This document shows, one piece after another, positions 11,300 to 22,672 of a stretch of DNA of 64,000 nt. This DNA is from Aspidapion aeneum (lineage: Eukaryota; Arthropoda; Insecta; Coleoptera; Brentidae). The notes beneath the pieces are model-generated. The model did not search any database. It saw nothing but the letters and a program-made list of their open reading frames with translations, and had not been told where the DNA came from. The position numbers and the translations under genes are program-made. Numbering within the stretch: the stretch's first letter is position 1; each line of letters opens with the position of its first letter. The DNA lies in assembly GCA_963576565.1 (NCBI GenBank), contig OY755044.1, positions 50,909,847-50,973,846 on the forward strand, read 5' to 3'.

Positions 11300-12135
11300 A
11301 TTTTTTTGCTAACTGTAGTAATAAAATATTTCGAAAAGTGAGCTGGTTCTTTTTTGACGGTCGCCGATCAAATAAAACTTGAGCAAAATAATTGTCTGTT
11401 CTATATGGTAAGTTATTACGACATTTACTATTGAATGTTAAGCCCATTTCTAATCTAATCAAAATTTTCTCACCTCGGAAATTAACAGGATTTGAATCTT
11501 GATCGATAAGATCCAAACTAATCGTGTCAATGATCTTTTTTGTGACAGGTAGAAAAATAGGATTGTTAGGTTCAATATCTATGCTATAGCCGGGATCAAC
11601 CGAGGGGCTAAATGCAAAAAGTGTGTGTGCTTGCTCGTTTCCGTTGTACGATGCTGATATAATGTTGCACTCTATTCGAATAGAAAGCACTGGAACAATT
11701 CTAACGGGTAAATCTGATTCGTGCAGGATATCGGGTTTATATTTTTTTGATGAAAATCCTAGAAGCTGGCCAATGCTATCTGGGGGTTCAAAGTCCACTT
11801 CGTATATGCTTTTTAACTCAACTTTTAGGGTACTAAGATTCGGTTTCAACAAAAATGGAGTACACTGACTGATATCAACTCTATCCTGACATAAGGCTTG
11901 CTGAATATATGATTCAATCCCATCAATTTCGTAGCTACCTGTAGGTATTTCTAAACTTAGGTGTTCTCCCTCACTATTATAGTAAAATTCCTGGCTCTAT
12001 GTTGGGAATGGAATTCCAGGTATTAAGAGAAATCAGTGCAAGCGAATATTCGAATCGAGGATCTAGTTGAATGGGAGGAAGAAAAGTTGCTGAAAGGCAG
12101 CTTGTACGACCCTTTAATGTGAACGTATTTGACAT
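11265..12135 (-). pseudogene. Polinton penton/minor capsid-like protein, one frameshift
   Basis: ATG at 12135 begins MSNTFTLKGR. The N-terminal part has LDPRFEYSLALISLNTWNSI, followed by a frame break near 11998. The rest reads to the stop at 11265 with HLSLEIPTGSYEIDGIESYI, DFEPPDSIGQLLGFSS, NIISASYNGNEQAHTLFAFS, PGYSIDIEPNNPIFLPV and FRGEKILIRLEM. Total length is about 290 residues. The order and motifs match the putative single jelly-roll (penton) protein of insect Polinton-like elements. It lies between the protease and the major capsid gene, the usual morphogenesis cluster. Confidence 0.68.
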
Positions 12136-12161
12136 GACTGGTTAAGTAAACCTGAGGTTGC

Positions 12162-12560
12162 TTATTTAATATTTTTATTGCTTTGATTATACAAAAAGGA
12201 TAGACAAAGATGTCCACAATTAACAGTATTAAACTTTTGATATTGGTCGATATTATACATTATTTTACAGTTTTTATAATATCTTATTACTTCTAGTGGT
12301 GGGACTATAGCAAATCCATCAAAATATACAGCAGTATTGTTTTTTTGTTTCCAAACAGCTACCCAGTGACTTCCACTTTGATCTTTGGTGTTGAGATTAA
12401 TAATAAAAGCCTCATTAGACCAGGGACGCTTATTTTTTGAGAGAAGCTCGTCTCATAAAAACGCCTCTAAAGTGACGTATTTTAAGCTGCTTTGCGTATT
12501 TTTTGTTAGGTCAAAATCGGTTAAAGGTCGGCTGGGTAGTTTTATTGGAAGTTTTTTGGC
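12162..12560 (-). pseudogene. Polinton adenain-like cysteine protease, one in-frame stop
   Basis: Reading minus from about 12560: LPSRPLTDFDL, then an in-frame stop at 12452-12454, then DELLSKNKRPWSNEAFIINL, GSHWVAVWKQ, AVYFDGF, VPPLEVIRYYK and NTVNCGHLCLSFLY, with the stop at 12162-12164. The order His (SHW), acidic (YFD) and Cys (NCGHLC) matches the C5/adenain maturation protease of Polintons and adenoviruses, so the catalytic residues are present although a nonsense codon interrupts the frame. The frame is continuous upstream with the PLA2/core protein, so it may have been fused to it or begun near the LPSRPLT motif. It probably cleaved capsid precursors. Confidence 0.75.
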
Positions 12561-13488
12561 TTTTTTTTTTATATATAACCCGTATCCTGATTTGTATTTA
12601 TGTAGAAATAGACCGCTACCCCTTTTTCCTACTGCAATGGATTCCATCTGTTTATTATGTCTTTCATCCTCCTGGAGTTTTTGCCTTGCATTTTTGGCGT
12701 CTATAATAGTCTTCGCAATGGCCTCCAGAAAGAGCTCCTAATGCAGAAAGGGCACTGTCGAAACAAAAATATAAAATCAAAAAAAAATCATTTAGGTTAG
12801 GTTAGGAATATTTTATAATATTAGAATAGTATTTACCTGAAAAGTGGGATCAGGGGAAGAAATCCACCTGTCTTAGGTACGGGAAGAACTCTTGGTAGTT
12901 TAATCTTCTTTTTGCCTCCTGCTTGTTTAACTGTCATTCGTGCAATGCAAGAGCAGCATTAATTTGTTTGCGGTCCGACAGACCTCGACCCTTGTAAACT
13001 TTCATTTTCCTTTTCAGAGGTGCTAAAATTTTGGAAGAAAAAGACTTCTTTTTCTCTTTTCGCACTCCCATGCCCAATTTTTGTTTTAGTTACATTGCTG
13101 ATGCAACAACAAAGGATGAGGCCTTTTCCCCAAAGCTAGCGTCTCCGGATTTAAAACGTTGCCACGCTTTCTCCGCGAGGATTTTATCTGCTTTGTGTCG
13201 GTCTTTTATATCTTTACTTTTAGAATAGGCAATATCGTGATCTTTACAAAAATTATCTAATGGATGAATTCCCACGTCACCTCTAGCCAACCGCTCTTTT
13301 AGACGAGTTCCTGGGCCACAGAACTTTAAAAAATAAAATAATCATATTTTTAAAAAAGAGGTAACTATAATTAAATAGACTAAAATAAATGTAATTATTA
13401 ATATCTACCTGTGAGATGGAAGATGTAACTCAAACGGGAGTTTATTGATTGCAGTATTTAATAGACCTTCACCCTTCGAAGGTGTCAT
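12540..13488 (-). pseudogene. Polinton phospholipase A2-domain/core protein with two introns
   Basis: Exon 1 (13488-13409) begins MTPSKGEGLLNTAINKLPFE. A probable intron (13324-13408) follows, and exon 2 opens with FCGPGTRLKERLARGD and has NFCKDHDIAYS, the HD dyad and Ca-loop pattern of the parvovirus-like PLA2 family (Phospholip_A2_4). An in-frame stop follows VVASAM, then a basic stretch (RKEKKKSFSSKILAPLKRKM), then after a frame change IKLPRVLPVPKTGGFLPL. A clean 82-bp intron (12755-12836) joins FS across AG|T to ALSALGALSGG. The tail has GSGLFLHKYKSGYGLYI. The Pro/Gly/Ala hydrophobic middle resembles adenoviral pVI/core-type proteins by composition only. The role is probably membrane breach plus capsid interior. 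Confidence 0.7.
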
Positions 13489-13529
13489 TACGATTGATCG
13501 TTTACTTGTGTGACTACCGTTTTTTACAA

Positions 13530-14217
13530 AGCTTGTTATAAGTCAAATTCAAGCTGAGAAGCAAGTGAACGGGGGTATTGAAATAATCAACCTGGATGAA
13601 TTTCAAGATCATAATAAAGATAAGTTTCAAAAACATGGGGCTCTGTTACCAAGCACGGTTCGGGGTCTGGTTGTTGAAACCTCGGGGAGCGGGAAATCAA
13701 ATGATGCCATTAGCTTGCTTCTAGATCCCAATGGACTACGGTTTAAAAATGTATTTGTGTATTCAAAAACACTGTACCAGGAAAAGTACCAGCTGTTAGA
13801 AAAAAGTCTATTCCGGAAGTTCAGTATGTACCGTATAGTGAAAATGAGGGAATCCCTGATCCTTCAAACGCTCCATCATATTCCATATTCATATTTGACG
13901 ACATTTAATCGCAAAAGCAAGACATTATTCGAGATTATTTTAGCAGGGGTAGACATTCCAATATAGACTCAATTTTTATTGCACATACTTACACTACCAT
14001 TGAAAAGAGAAATATAAGGGATAATGCAAATATGCTTATCTTATTCAAAATGGATGAACATAACCTTAAAATGGTTTTTAACGAACACGTCTCTCCCGAT
14101 ATGTCATTTATTCTATTTAAAGAATTATGTAAAAAGTGTTGGAAGAACCCTTTTGATTTTAAAGTAATAATAAAAGATTGCGATGTATCTAACCGAAGGT
14201 ATAGGTTATACTGTTAA
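13530..14217 (+). pseudogene. Polinton FtsK/HerA-type packaging ATPase, frameshifted
   Basis: The first frame (about 13530-13840) has EIINLDEFQ and a Walker A-like VVETSGSGKSN, where the usual leading Gly is Glu. The Walker B equivalent SIFIFDDI sits in a shifted frame around 13890, followed by QDIIRDYFSRGRHSNID, and after another shift IAHTYTTIEKRNIRDNANM. The C-terminal frame (14032-14217) has MLILFKMDEHNLKMVFNEHV and ends at 14217. The start codon could not be fixed; no good ATG was found near the beginning. It is transcribed away from the minus-strand capsid cluster, leaving a short divergent intergenic region near 13489-13530. It packages DNA into capsids in related elements. Confidence 0.72.
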
Positions 14218-14249
14218 AACCTAGACTAGTTTATTTAAATAACTTAAAT

Positions 14250-14449
14250 ATGAACAATTTTTATTTTTCGTTATTAAGAAATTTAGCATCATTAAAACAT
14301 AATTTTTTACCCATAGAGACAGTAATCGAACATTTTCTTTGTCATGAATTTCCTTTTAATAATGATAATATGATGTGTATGAGAGAGTGCTTCCTGTTTT
14401 TAAGGATAAATTATTACAAGATGTAGAAAATTTGGATGCAATAAATTAA
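14250..14449 (+). CDS. small Polinton ORF, unknown
   Basis: ATG at 14250 opens MNNFYFSLLRNLASLKHNF and HFLCHEFPFNN. The frame closes after about 57 codons, but a one-base shift near 14385 opens VLPVFKDKLLQDVENLDAIN to a stop at 14449, which looks like the original C-terminus. The original product would be about 65 residues. The family is not recognised. It sits 30 bases after the ATPase on the same strand. Confidence 0.35.
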
Positions 14450-14699
14450 TTATTTTAGAATTTATGTAGTTTTATTATTTCGAATACTATATTTAATTAG
14501 GCTGAATCACCCTATATATTAGCGCAAATTTTTGCACTCCTTCCACACAAGAGTGTTTTTTGTTGATAAAAATATTGATGATACAATTGCAGTGTGTAGG
14601 TGTCGAAACAAGATGCACCAAAACGCATTTTAAACCGAACCTCCATCATTTGAACATCAAAATATTATTAAAACCTTTTAAACTTTAAAAACTTAAGTT
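14450..14699. other. intergenic, no gene seen
   Basis: AT-rich leader between two plus-strand Polinton genes. TATATATTAG near 14512 could be promoter-like, but this is not supported further. Confidence 0.3.
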
Positions 14700-15272
14700 A
14701 TGTCTGAAAGACAAGAACCAAGCGGTAGTGCTACGCCCGAAAACAGTGCCAATTTACGTAGAATTCGGGAAATATTTTTGGGAGACGAGCCCTCCACTTC
14801 CAGTTCGGTTGTAGTAACTTCTTCGACAAAATGTATCGAATTTTTAAATTTGCCTTATTACAGAAGCTTAAGTAGAGAGTTTCAATCACTTGTGTCCCCC
14901 TTTAATATTCAATATAAAAGATATGGAACCCATTTTGATCCTCGGGGATTACCATGGGAAGAAAATTGTGACGCACTACAGAGGCATAAATGGGTACATA
15001 ATACAGGTACATCAAATTGTAATATTTATTATCACATTTTAAGCAAGGAGAACAAAGATTGGATATTATGTCCTAAATGCTATTGGGAATTGGTAGATTT
15101 GAAGGATATGGACACCTTAAAAATGAAATATAATTTCTTGTCGTGTAATAAGGTTCACTTGCATCGACCATTCCATTATCATTGCATCTACTGTTTGTTA
15201 GATACAAAATCTGATAATAGATGTGAATTTAAGTTCTCAAGTCTTCTATGTAATACAACCTTCACAAAATAA
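14700..15272 (+). CDS. Polinton Cys/His-rich protein, unknown
   Basis: An intact frame of 190 codons from ATG at 14700. The N-terminal 50 residues are Ser/Glu-rich and probably disordered (SERQEPSGSATPEN). The C-terminal half contains LCPKCYWEL, FLSCNKVHLHRPFHYHCIYC and CEFKFSSLLC, so several Cys/His pairs could bind zinc. I do not recognise the family. Its intact frame contrasts with the broken neighbours. It lies between the ATPase and the replication genes on the same strand. Confidence 0.6.
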   Translation: MSERQEPSGSATPENSANLRRIREIFLGDEPSTSSSVVVTSSTKCIEFLNLPYYRSLSREFQSLVSPFNIQYKRYGTHFDPRGLPWEENCDALQRHKWVHNTGTSNCNIYYHILSKENKDWILCPKCYWELVDLKDMDTLKMKYNFLSCNKVHLHRPFHYHCIYCLLDTKSDNRCEFKFSSLLCNTTFTK

Positions 15273-15438
15273 TTAACTTTTTTCTATTTCAAAAACTTTT
15301 TATTAAGCAGATACACCCTTATACCCAATAGAAAAATAAGTGGGAGGAAAAGAGATTTTTTTAATTTTTAATAAGACTATAAAGTAAAATTAGTTCAAGT
15401 TAAACCATTCAATAGATACAACCGAACAAGAAAAAAAA

Positions 15439-15747
15439 ATGGAAAAAGTTAATGAAGTGGCCTCATGTAGTTTTAAAGAAAAAATTGAGGTAGATGAGAT
15501 GGGAGTAGGGATCCCCTACAAAATTTGCGCTTTTAAAAAAATTAAAACACAGTTTGGCAAGAGCATCTTGTGTGAGCTGGAAGAGCGTACATTGTTTTTA
15601 CCAAAACGATTAAGTGCAGTGCTAACCGATTCTACTTGTGAAGAATTGTTATCAGGTAATGGATGCAGTGTTATTTTTAAAGGAAAAAAAGTAGTACCAG
15701 GACGGACACATCAACCAGCAAACACTTTTGAGTTTATTAAAAATTAA
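15439..15747 (+). CDS. small Polinton protein, possibly OB-fold-like DNA binding
   Basis: An intact frame of 102 codons from ATG at 15439, preceded by an A-rich leader. Motifs include GVGIPYKICAFKKIKTQFGK, ILCELEERTLFLPKRLS and CSVIFKGKKV. From memory, the pattern (start of strand, TKFG, VELE, FLPKR, FKG) recurs in small proteins next to Polinton polymerases in insects. An OB-fold single-strand-binding role is only inferred. It ends 10 bases before the ATG of the polymerase gene, suggesting coordinated expression. Confidence 0.55.
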   Translation: MEKVNEVASCSFKEKIEVDEMGVGIPYKICAFKKIKTQFGKSILCELEERTLFLPKRLSAVLTDSTCEELLSGNGCSVIFKGKKVVPGRTHQPANTFEFIKN

Positions 15748-15757
15748 AAAAATAAAA

Positions 15758-18700
15758 ATGGAAGATATTATCATTAAAACTATTCAAACTTATAATTCTA
15801 TACATACTCCAGAAGAATATTTACAATTTTTAATATCTCTTGAGGAGCATATAAATATTTATGTCCAAAAGCTTAAAGCATCAAATATTTCAGTTGGAAA
15901 AAGACTGCAGTTTGAACACATTATTTCGGTGTTAGAGACTTACAAATTTAGAACTTTTAATAATTTAACTCAATTTAATTTACCAATTGTTGATGGAGAG
16001 CTACCATCAACCAGCACGAGTCACCAGCGTATGGTTCAATGGAAAATTATATCTTCAGTATTCGATTGTCGCATATTGACTGCTCTTATAACCAATCATG
16101 GACATTTGGACCCAAAAAATTTTTTGGAAGATTGTAAGACAGTTTTAATTCAAAAGCTGTACGACTTTCCGAAGAAGAAAAAGCAATGTATAAAAGTCAA
16201 TTTTCGTTTAAATTGCCTTTTTGAATTACCAAGTTCACAGGAGCAAGATTATAAAAGCTTTGGAACATCGAATTATGAAATACTTTTGACTACTGATATA
16301 AACTCCATTCTAGACGATATGCAGGAAATTCTCATAAAAAAGGTATGTTATTTTTACTATATTTTATTAGAAAACAAAAACAAACAATTATAGGTATTTT
16401 TTGTCTCCTTTTTCGATGAATAAGGATTAAAATAAATTTTAGTCCCAGACCCTTTTTTGAGACACAAAAATACCACCTTTAGTCCTTTATATATTTAAAG
16501 TAAGCCAGTTTCAATTTAAGATTAAATTTAGAAATTTTTGAAAATTATTTTTGAAATAAAACCAATTTTAATTTTAATATGATTTTTAACTCTATTTTTT
16601 CAAAATTTTTCAACTAAGGTTTTTAAAAAACTAAAGGGAATAAAATAGTATATATCCCAAGGGTCTAAAGTGTTTTTTAATCCCAGGTAAATTATAATCT
16701 TTTGATTTAGGATTAAAAGTACTTTGAGACCTAAAGTTCATAATACACTATAATATCTAGTAAACTAAATTTATTTTTTGTTGTTGTTGTAGATGGAGGA
16801 GTTTTCACACAAAGGATCTGGATGGAGATATTTATCAGTATCACATTTGATAGTTTCAATCAATAAATTTCATCCATTGACTGCTGGCTTTGGAACTTAC
16901 ACCCCGCTTCCTTTATGGTTATTGCGCAAAGGTATAATTAATATAATTAATAATGATAGAAAATGTTTTTTATACTGCTTACTTGCGTTTTTTTATCCTG
17001 TTTCAAAAAATAAAGTTAAACCGGAGTTATATCCTCAAGATCCTTATCAAATATTTAACTTAAAAGGTATTGAAATGCCAATAAAACTTTCAAATATTTC
17101 TAAATTTGAACAACTAAACAATACTATTTCAATTAATGTCTTTGGTATAGACACAAAAAATAAAATTCTTAAAATTATCACACTAAATCTAAAAAAAAGC
17201 ATCATATAAATTAGTTGTACCTAAATAAGAATCGAACTTGTGGTCATTACTGCTTAATTACTGATTTGGCCAAAATTGTTGTTACACAAGTGACTAAAAG
17301 CAAAAACAAAATACATGTATGTGATTCTAATCACTTTTCTTCGGAGGAAAAATTTAAGAGACATATTGAAAATTGTTCTCTTTTTTCCCCACAAAAAATA
17401 ATTGTACCTGAAATTACCAACGCTGTTCTTAAATTTAATTCGTTTAAGGCTCTTATTATGAAGCCATTTGTCATCTATTGCGACTTCGAATGCTTCACTA
17501 AGAAAATAAGTACGTGTATACCTGATCCCACAAATTCTTTTCAAAATATTAACGAAAAACATGAGGCATACAGTGTGGCATATAAAATAGTGTGTTCTTT
17601 TGACGAAAAATTAAATAAATTTAACTTGTATAGAGGAGAAAAACCTGCAAAGTGGTTTATAGAACAACTAAAAAAGGAAAGCGCTCAGATTTCAATTATA
17701 TTAAAACAAAAATTATTGGATAACAAAATATGTGAAAATTCTGCCTTTAACTTTTCTGAAATTACATTATGTCCGATTTGTAATGAATGTTTCTCTGAAA
17801 AAATCCAAAAGTTTTACATCATGACCACTATACAGGTAAATTTATAAATTTTTTGTGTAAAGAGGAGGAATAACACAATCATGCACCCGATATAGCAAAT
17901 GTAACAACCGTTTTTTTCCGTGTACCTATGATAATTCTAAGCCTGAGGTGTATTTAGCCTATTGGGATCTTAATAATCTTTATGGATTTTGTCAAGCAAA
18001 GGCTCTACCCTATAAAGATTTTGTTTGGGTAAATCAACAGAAAATTGATAATATTTTTTATTTATTTCAGAAAAAACCCCTGTCTAATAAGCTCTTGACT
18101 CTCTACGGTGAAGACAGTAACACGGGGATAATTTTAGAGGTTGATTTAAAATATCCTGACTATCTCCATGATAAACATAAATTTTTACCATTCTGTCCTT
18201 TAAAAGGGACACCACCGTCGCGGGTAAATATCCAAAACTGCTTTGCACTTTAAATAATAAAGTTAAATATGTGATTCATTTTAAAAATCTTTATCAATGT
18301 ATCAAAGAAGGATTGGTTCTTAAAAAAATTCACAGAATTTTACAGTTTAGTCAAAAAGCCTGGTTAAAATCCTTTATTGATTTCAACACTGATATGCGAA
18401 TGAAAGCAAAAAATGATTTTGAAAAAGATTTTTTTAAGATGATAATAAATGCAAATTTTGGGAAAACAATTGAACGTGATAGAAAAAAAGAAAAATTTTC
18501 TTGGCCAACTCTTGGAATTCTGCTCGTAAATTTATTTCAAGACCTGAATTTAAAAATCTCGTTTCTGTTGAATTACATAAAACTGAAATTATTTTTAATA
18601 AACCAATCTATGTAGGTTTTTCAATTTTAGATCTGAGTAAAACTGTTTTATATGATTTTTACGATGGGTATATTCAAAATAACATTACTCCTTATTTTGA

Positions 18701-19214
18701 TGTAAAAATAAATTACATGGACACTGATGCATATGTACTAGAATTTACATCAAAAAAGGATAATTCTCTTACAATTTATGATATAATTAAAAGAGATGCA
18801 AATAGTTACTTTGATACTAGTTACCCAATAAATAACAATTTTGGAATACATCATGTTAATAACAAAGTTCCAGGAAAAATGAAGGATGAACTGAAGGGAA
18901 AAATTTTAACAGAATTTATTTCCTTAAGAGCAAAAGTATATTCATACTTGGTGAATGGTAAAGAATTATTATCAAAAATTAAAGGGGTGGGAAAGTCTTC
19001 AACTCGAAATGTGACCTTTGACGATTTTTCTAAGTGTCTGTTTAAGAACAGAACCCAACATGTTAAATTTAATACCATCCAAAGCAAATCGTGTGTTAAT
19101 TATTCTTTATCAATTAACAAAATTGCTCTGAATTCTTCAGATGATAAACGTTTTATATTGCCAAATATGATTGATACGTGTCCTTGGGGACATTATTCAA
19201 TAATGGAAACTTAA
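15758..19214 (+). pseudogene. Polinton protein-primed DNA polymerase B, degenerate
   Basis: The start is set at ATG 15758 (MEDIIIKTIQTYNS); an upstream ATG would overlap the preceding gene. The N-terminal exon runs to 16342. A phase-0 intron (GTATGTTA... to TTGTTGTAG, 16343-16792) joins ILIKK to MEEFSHKGSGWRY. Polymerase features follow in order: zinc-like C/H segment, exonuclease motif FVIYCDFECF (about 17465), YWDLNNLYGFC (about 17955), KMIINANFGKTIE (about 18440) and the catalytic YMDTDAYVLEF (about 18715). Frame breaks lie near 17209, 17840-17945, 18250 and 18550, with an in-frame stop near 17210, so it cannot make a full enzyme. It replicates linear Polinton or virus DNA in related elements. 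Confidence 0.85.
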
Positions 19215-19423
19215 ATTTTTCCTAGTTTGCCTGCATTTGCTATTTTTTACGTATTTTATAAGTATGTAACTGTGTTCTTCCTGTTAAAGACATAATTTTA
19301 AGGGTTTAATAATATAAGTTTAAAAGGTTTTAATAATATTTTGATGTTCCTCAGGAGTTTTTTTATTTTGTTGTAAAAATATTTATATTTTTACTTGTTT
19401 TAAAATAATAAATAACCAACTTA
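19215..19423. other. Polinton sequence between polymerase and Gypsy-A
   Basis: AT-rich, no coding region. The last four bases, CTTA (19420-19423), are the left copy of the Gypsy-A target duplication. Confidence 0.7.
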
Positions 19424-22400
19424 TGTGGCCTATTAAAATGCGTTGGGTGACATTTGTGGCAGCTTAAAGACGTTGCCGCCATTTTGTGACACTGTAAATA
19501 GAATAATAACAATTTGCCAATTTGTGACACAAAAAAACCCACTGAATAATTAAACAAATATCTGGAAGCAAAACTGTATTTTCCAGCTAGGTAAAACATT
19601 GATATGCCCGGTAACTTTTATACAGTGGAGAAAGGGGGGTTCAGAAATAAGAAAATTTTTAGTGCGCCACAGTGTTTAATACCAATGTTTTACAAAGAAG
19701 ATCTTAAATAAAATATAGTTCAACTCAAACAATGAAACTCTACTTACTTCCGAGGCTTCCAGAGTATTTATGTAATTAAGAATAACCAAAAAAATTGACT
19801 AATAAACAGAATAAAATTTAAAAGATTGAATTAAGATGGCAAAACTAGAAGCACTTTACAGGTAGATGGACTCCTTTAACAGGTCATAGTGTACCTACAT
19901 CTGAGTCAGTAGTGTGAGACTCCATTATATAAATGATTGAAGAAAAATATACACTTACAAAATCATTCCCATCATAGGGGAGATCTGGACCAAATATCTG
20001 CTGTCATCATTCTACGTTGGGTAGAATGAGACAGACAGCAACCCAGTCCGAGATCTACCCCATGAGGTAGAACAATGTAAGGAAACCGCTAAAAAATATA
20101 ACCTCATCTCTCTTTTTGTCTCTGCAAAGTTGGTCATTGGGATTGTACAAATAACACAAAAATTTAGTTCATCTTGTGTATTTCGAATATGGGGTAAAAA
20201 AGGAAAATTATCAAAAAAAATAAAGATGAAACCAAGTTGAAACAAACTCTTTCAAAGGTACAGTACAATTTAAATGGAAGTTATGCCGCAAAATTTTGGT
20301 CATGACGTCATACCTTATCTTGCGTTTACAAGAATGCAAAAGTTGTACTTAATGAAAAATTATATGGAAGTTATATGTAAAAAAAAATTATATCTAAAGC
20401 TTGCTCCTACCTTGGTCCTGGATTATTGTATGTTAAATAAGAGGGTGTTTTATTAAACCTGGAAGTGGTGTTCACAGACACTCCTCACTGCTACTGCTGC
20501 TCTTGGTTTGCCCGCGCCTCCCCTAATGCCCGCTTAGCACATCACGCTAGGGCAGCACATGGTGGTCAAAATGTTGTTGGCTTCTTGCCCGAGCGTAAAA
20601 CCCTGTGGAAAATGAAATGTTTCAGTTTCCTGGAATTCGTCTATTTTGCACGAAGTTCCCCTACACCGAGTAATTTAATCAAGAACCCCATGTCGACTCA
20701 ATAAAGTGAAGTAGATTTAAACAGATGATCTAAACTAATCCTAACGTACCTTTCCCAGGGTTACAAGGCTACACCCGGCTTCACACCAGCGTCCAGCACA
20801 ACTGTCGATGGAATGGACAGGCTGTAGACAAAGGAGAAAAACAATATATAGTTCTTATCCAAAACGTGGTCTTAAAAAAAAATAAAAAAAACTACAAAAA
20901 TTCCCCATGTCTCTTGTCGAAAAGTACATTTCACACGAAAAACAATTACAATTTGGGAGGCAAATATTATCTTGAAGAGTCCTCAAATAATCAAAAAAAT
21001 GAAAAAAATAAAATCGAACTTACCACTGCTCTTTCCGTAGAAACGGCGTAGGCCGCCTTAAGTCCCTCTATGCAGAGGATATGAGCCGTCTACGAGATAC
21101 GCCTCACGACGGACTCACTTCTACAGTTTCTGGGATATCTCCTGCAATCCCTGCAGTTCCAAGAACCAAAAACAATGGCGATCCCAGAAACTGTTGTCGA
21201 CCCACCGCCAATTCTTTTGAAAAGAGACAAGGCACTCCGTCGAGAACACAAAAAAATGAAGTGGCCGGAAACCGCTTTGTAAATGTGGTGGGGACAGTAA
21301 AACACACAGTACCAACCTAATTTTCCCGGTTAAATTCAAATAAGGATGCAAACCTATTTATAAAAAAAACGCTCTCATCAAAAAATCACTAAATGCGGTT
21401 TGCAACACTGGAGGAAAAACCCGCGGTTTTCAAACCAACCAATTAGGAAATACACCAATACCTCCACACCGGTATATAGGGGGCAGCACCGACCAAGGGA
21501 ATAGGAAATACGTAAAACGCACACTGAGGTGTTGTCGGATCTATTTCCACGGTTGGAATTTTTATACCAAGGACGTCGAGACACCCTCCATACATAGACC
21601 GAACATTTACCTACCGGACCCCTGCCGACATAGCAAGTACGAGGAAAATAACCAGACGGACTATAAGAAACTCAGCATTGAAACCATCAACTGTAAAATC
21701 AATTACTGGAGATCAGAGCTTGCATCAAACCCAGGAATATTCGAACACTCAACCAATTCCCATATGAGTAAAGCTATACTGAGTGTAGAATTTAGTTGTA
21801 TTTTAGTTACAGTCTTAGTCAAAAGTTTCCTTTGCTCTTTATAAATGTTTTCTCTAAGATTCATATGGTTTGACGCCATTTTTGTAAAACATTTCTACAT
21901 TAATAAAGTTGTTTCTGAACCTGAACCTAAAAATACACACTGAACTACTGCTTAAACTCGGCACAAGAGTGTTCAGATGTTAACTCACACGATTTCGTTT
22001 ATTCTTTTAGTCTTGGTTTTTATCCCTCGTTTATCTCCCATTTACAAAAGTGCATAACTCGTATTTATTTTATCTTCTCCTCATCAAATTAATAAAGATA
22101 TCAAAGGGGCGGAGCCTCGGTTGTTCCTGGTCGACCCAAATATGTTTTCGTACTATCAAAACTAGCTAATCCGTGAAAGATATGAGGTTCGGATTGTCCC
22201 AATATCCTCGAAAATAAACATAAGCGAATGAACTGTTCATCTAAATGTTTCCTTCCTGTTACTGAAACCATTTGTGATGCGGCAACGCCGCCATTCCCCA
22301 GCAGAACAGCTGTTTATTTTCGTGAACGCCAAAGAAAACCACAAAATTCCCCAGATAAACAAAACAATCAAAAGTTTCAATGTGATTTCCCGAAATCTGT

Positions 22401-22632
22401 GATCCCGAATTCCAACCACGATGTCCAGATAATACGGTGTGCGTAGTGTCCACAGTAATTCGATGGAATGTCTCCTTTATAAGGTAACTTTTTGGACACT
22501 ATATAACCTCCAAACCTAGCTCTATAAAATACCCTTAATTTGTGTACAGAAAGACGAGTCGAAGAGCCTTGATTATTTACCTAAATAAACAAATATGTAA
22601 CGTTGCCTTAAACGTAAAAATGACACGTTACA
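19424..22632 (-). repeat. Gypsy-A 3' LTR (about 3.2 kb)
   Basis: A direct copy of 35589-38769. It is unusually long for a Ty3/gypsy LTR. Short open frames inside it occur on both strands without recognisable domains and are treated as chance. Relative to the other LTR it lacks 13 bases near 19729 and has about 40 extra bases near 21420-21465. Confidence 0.9.
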
Positions 22633-22652
22633 TAATCCCCCCCCCAACTTCA
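22633..22652 (-). promoter_or_regulatory. Gypsy-A polypurine tract
   Basis: On the minus strand, GAAGTTGGGGGGGGGATTAT directly precedes the 3' LTR start TGTAACG. A run of nine or more G in this place fits the plus-strand DNA primer. Confidence 0.65.
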
Positions 22653-22672
22653 AGACGATTAACCTAAAAAGA

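Noticed and set aside
20012..22453. Several 60-80 codon frames on both strands, repeated at 35558-38590
   Set aside because: All lie inside the Gypsy-A LTRs, occur in overlapping frames and show no domain.
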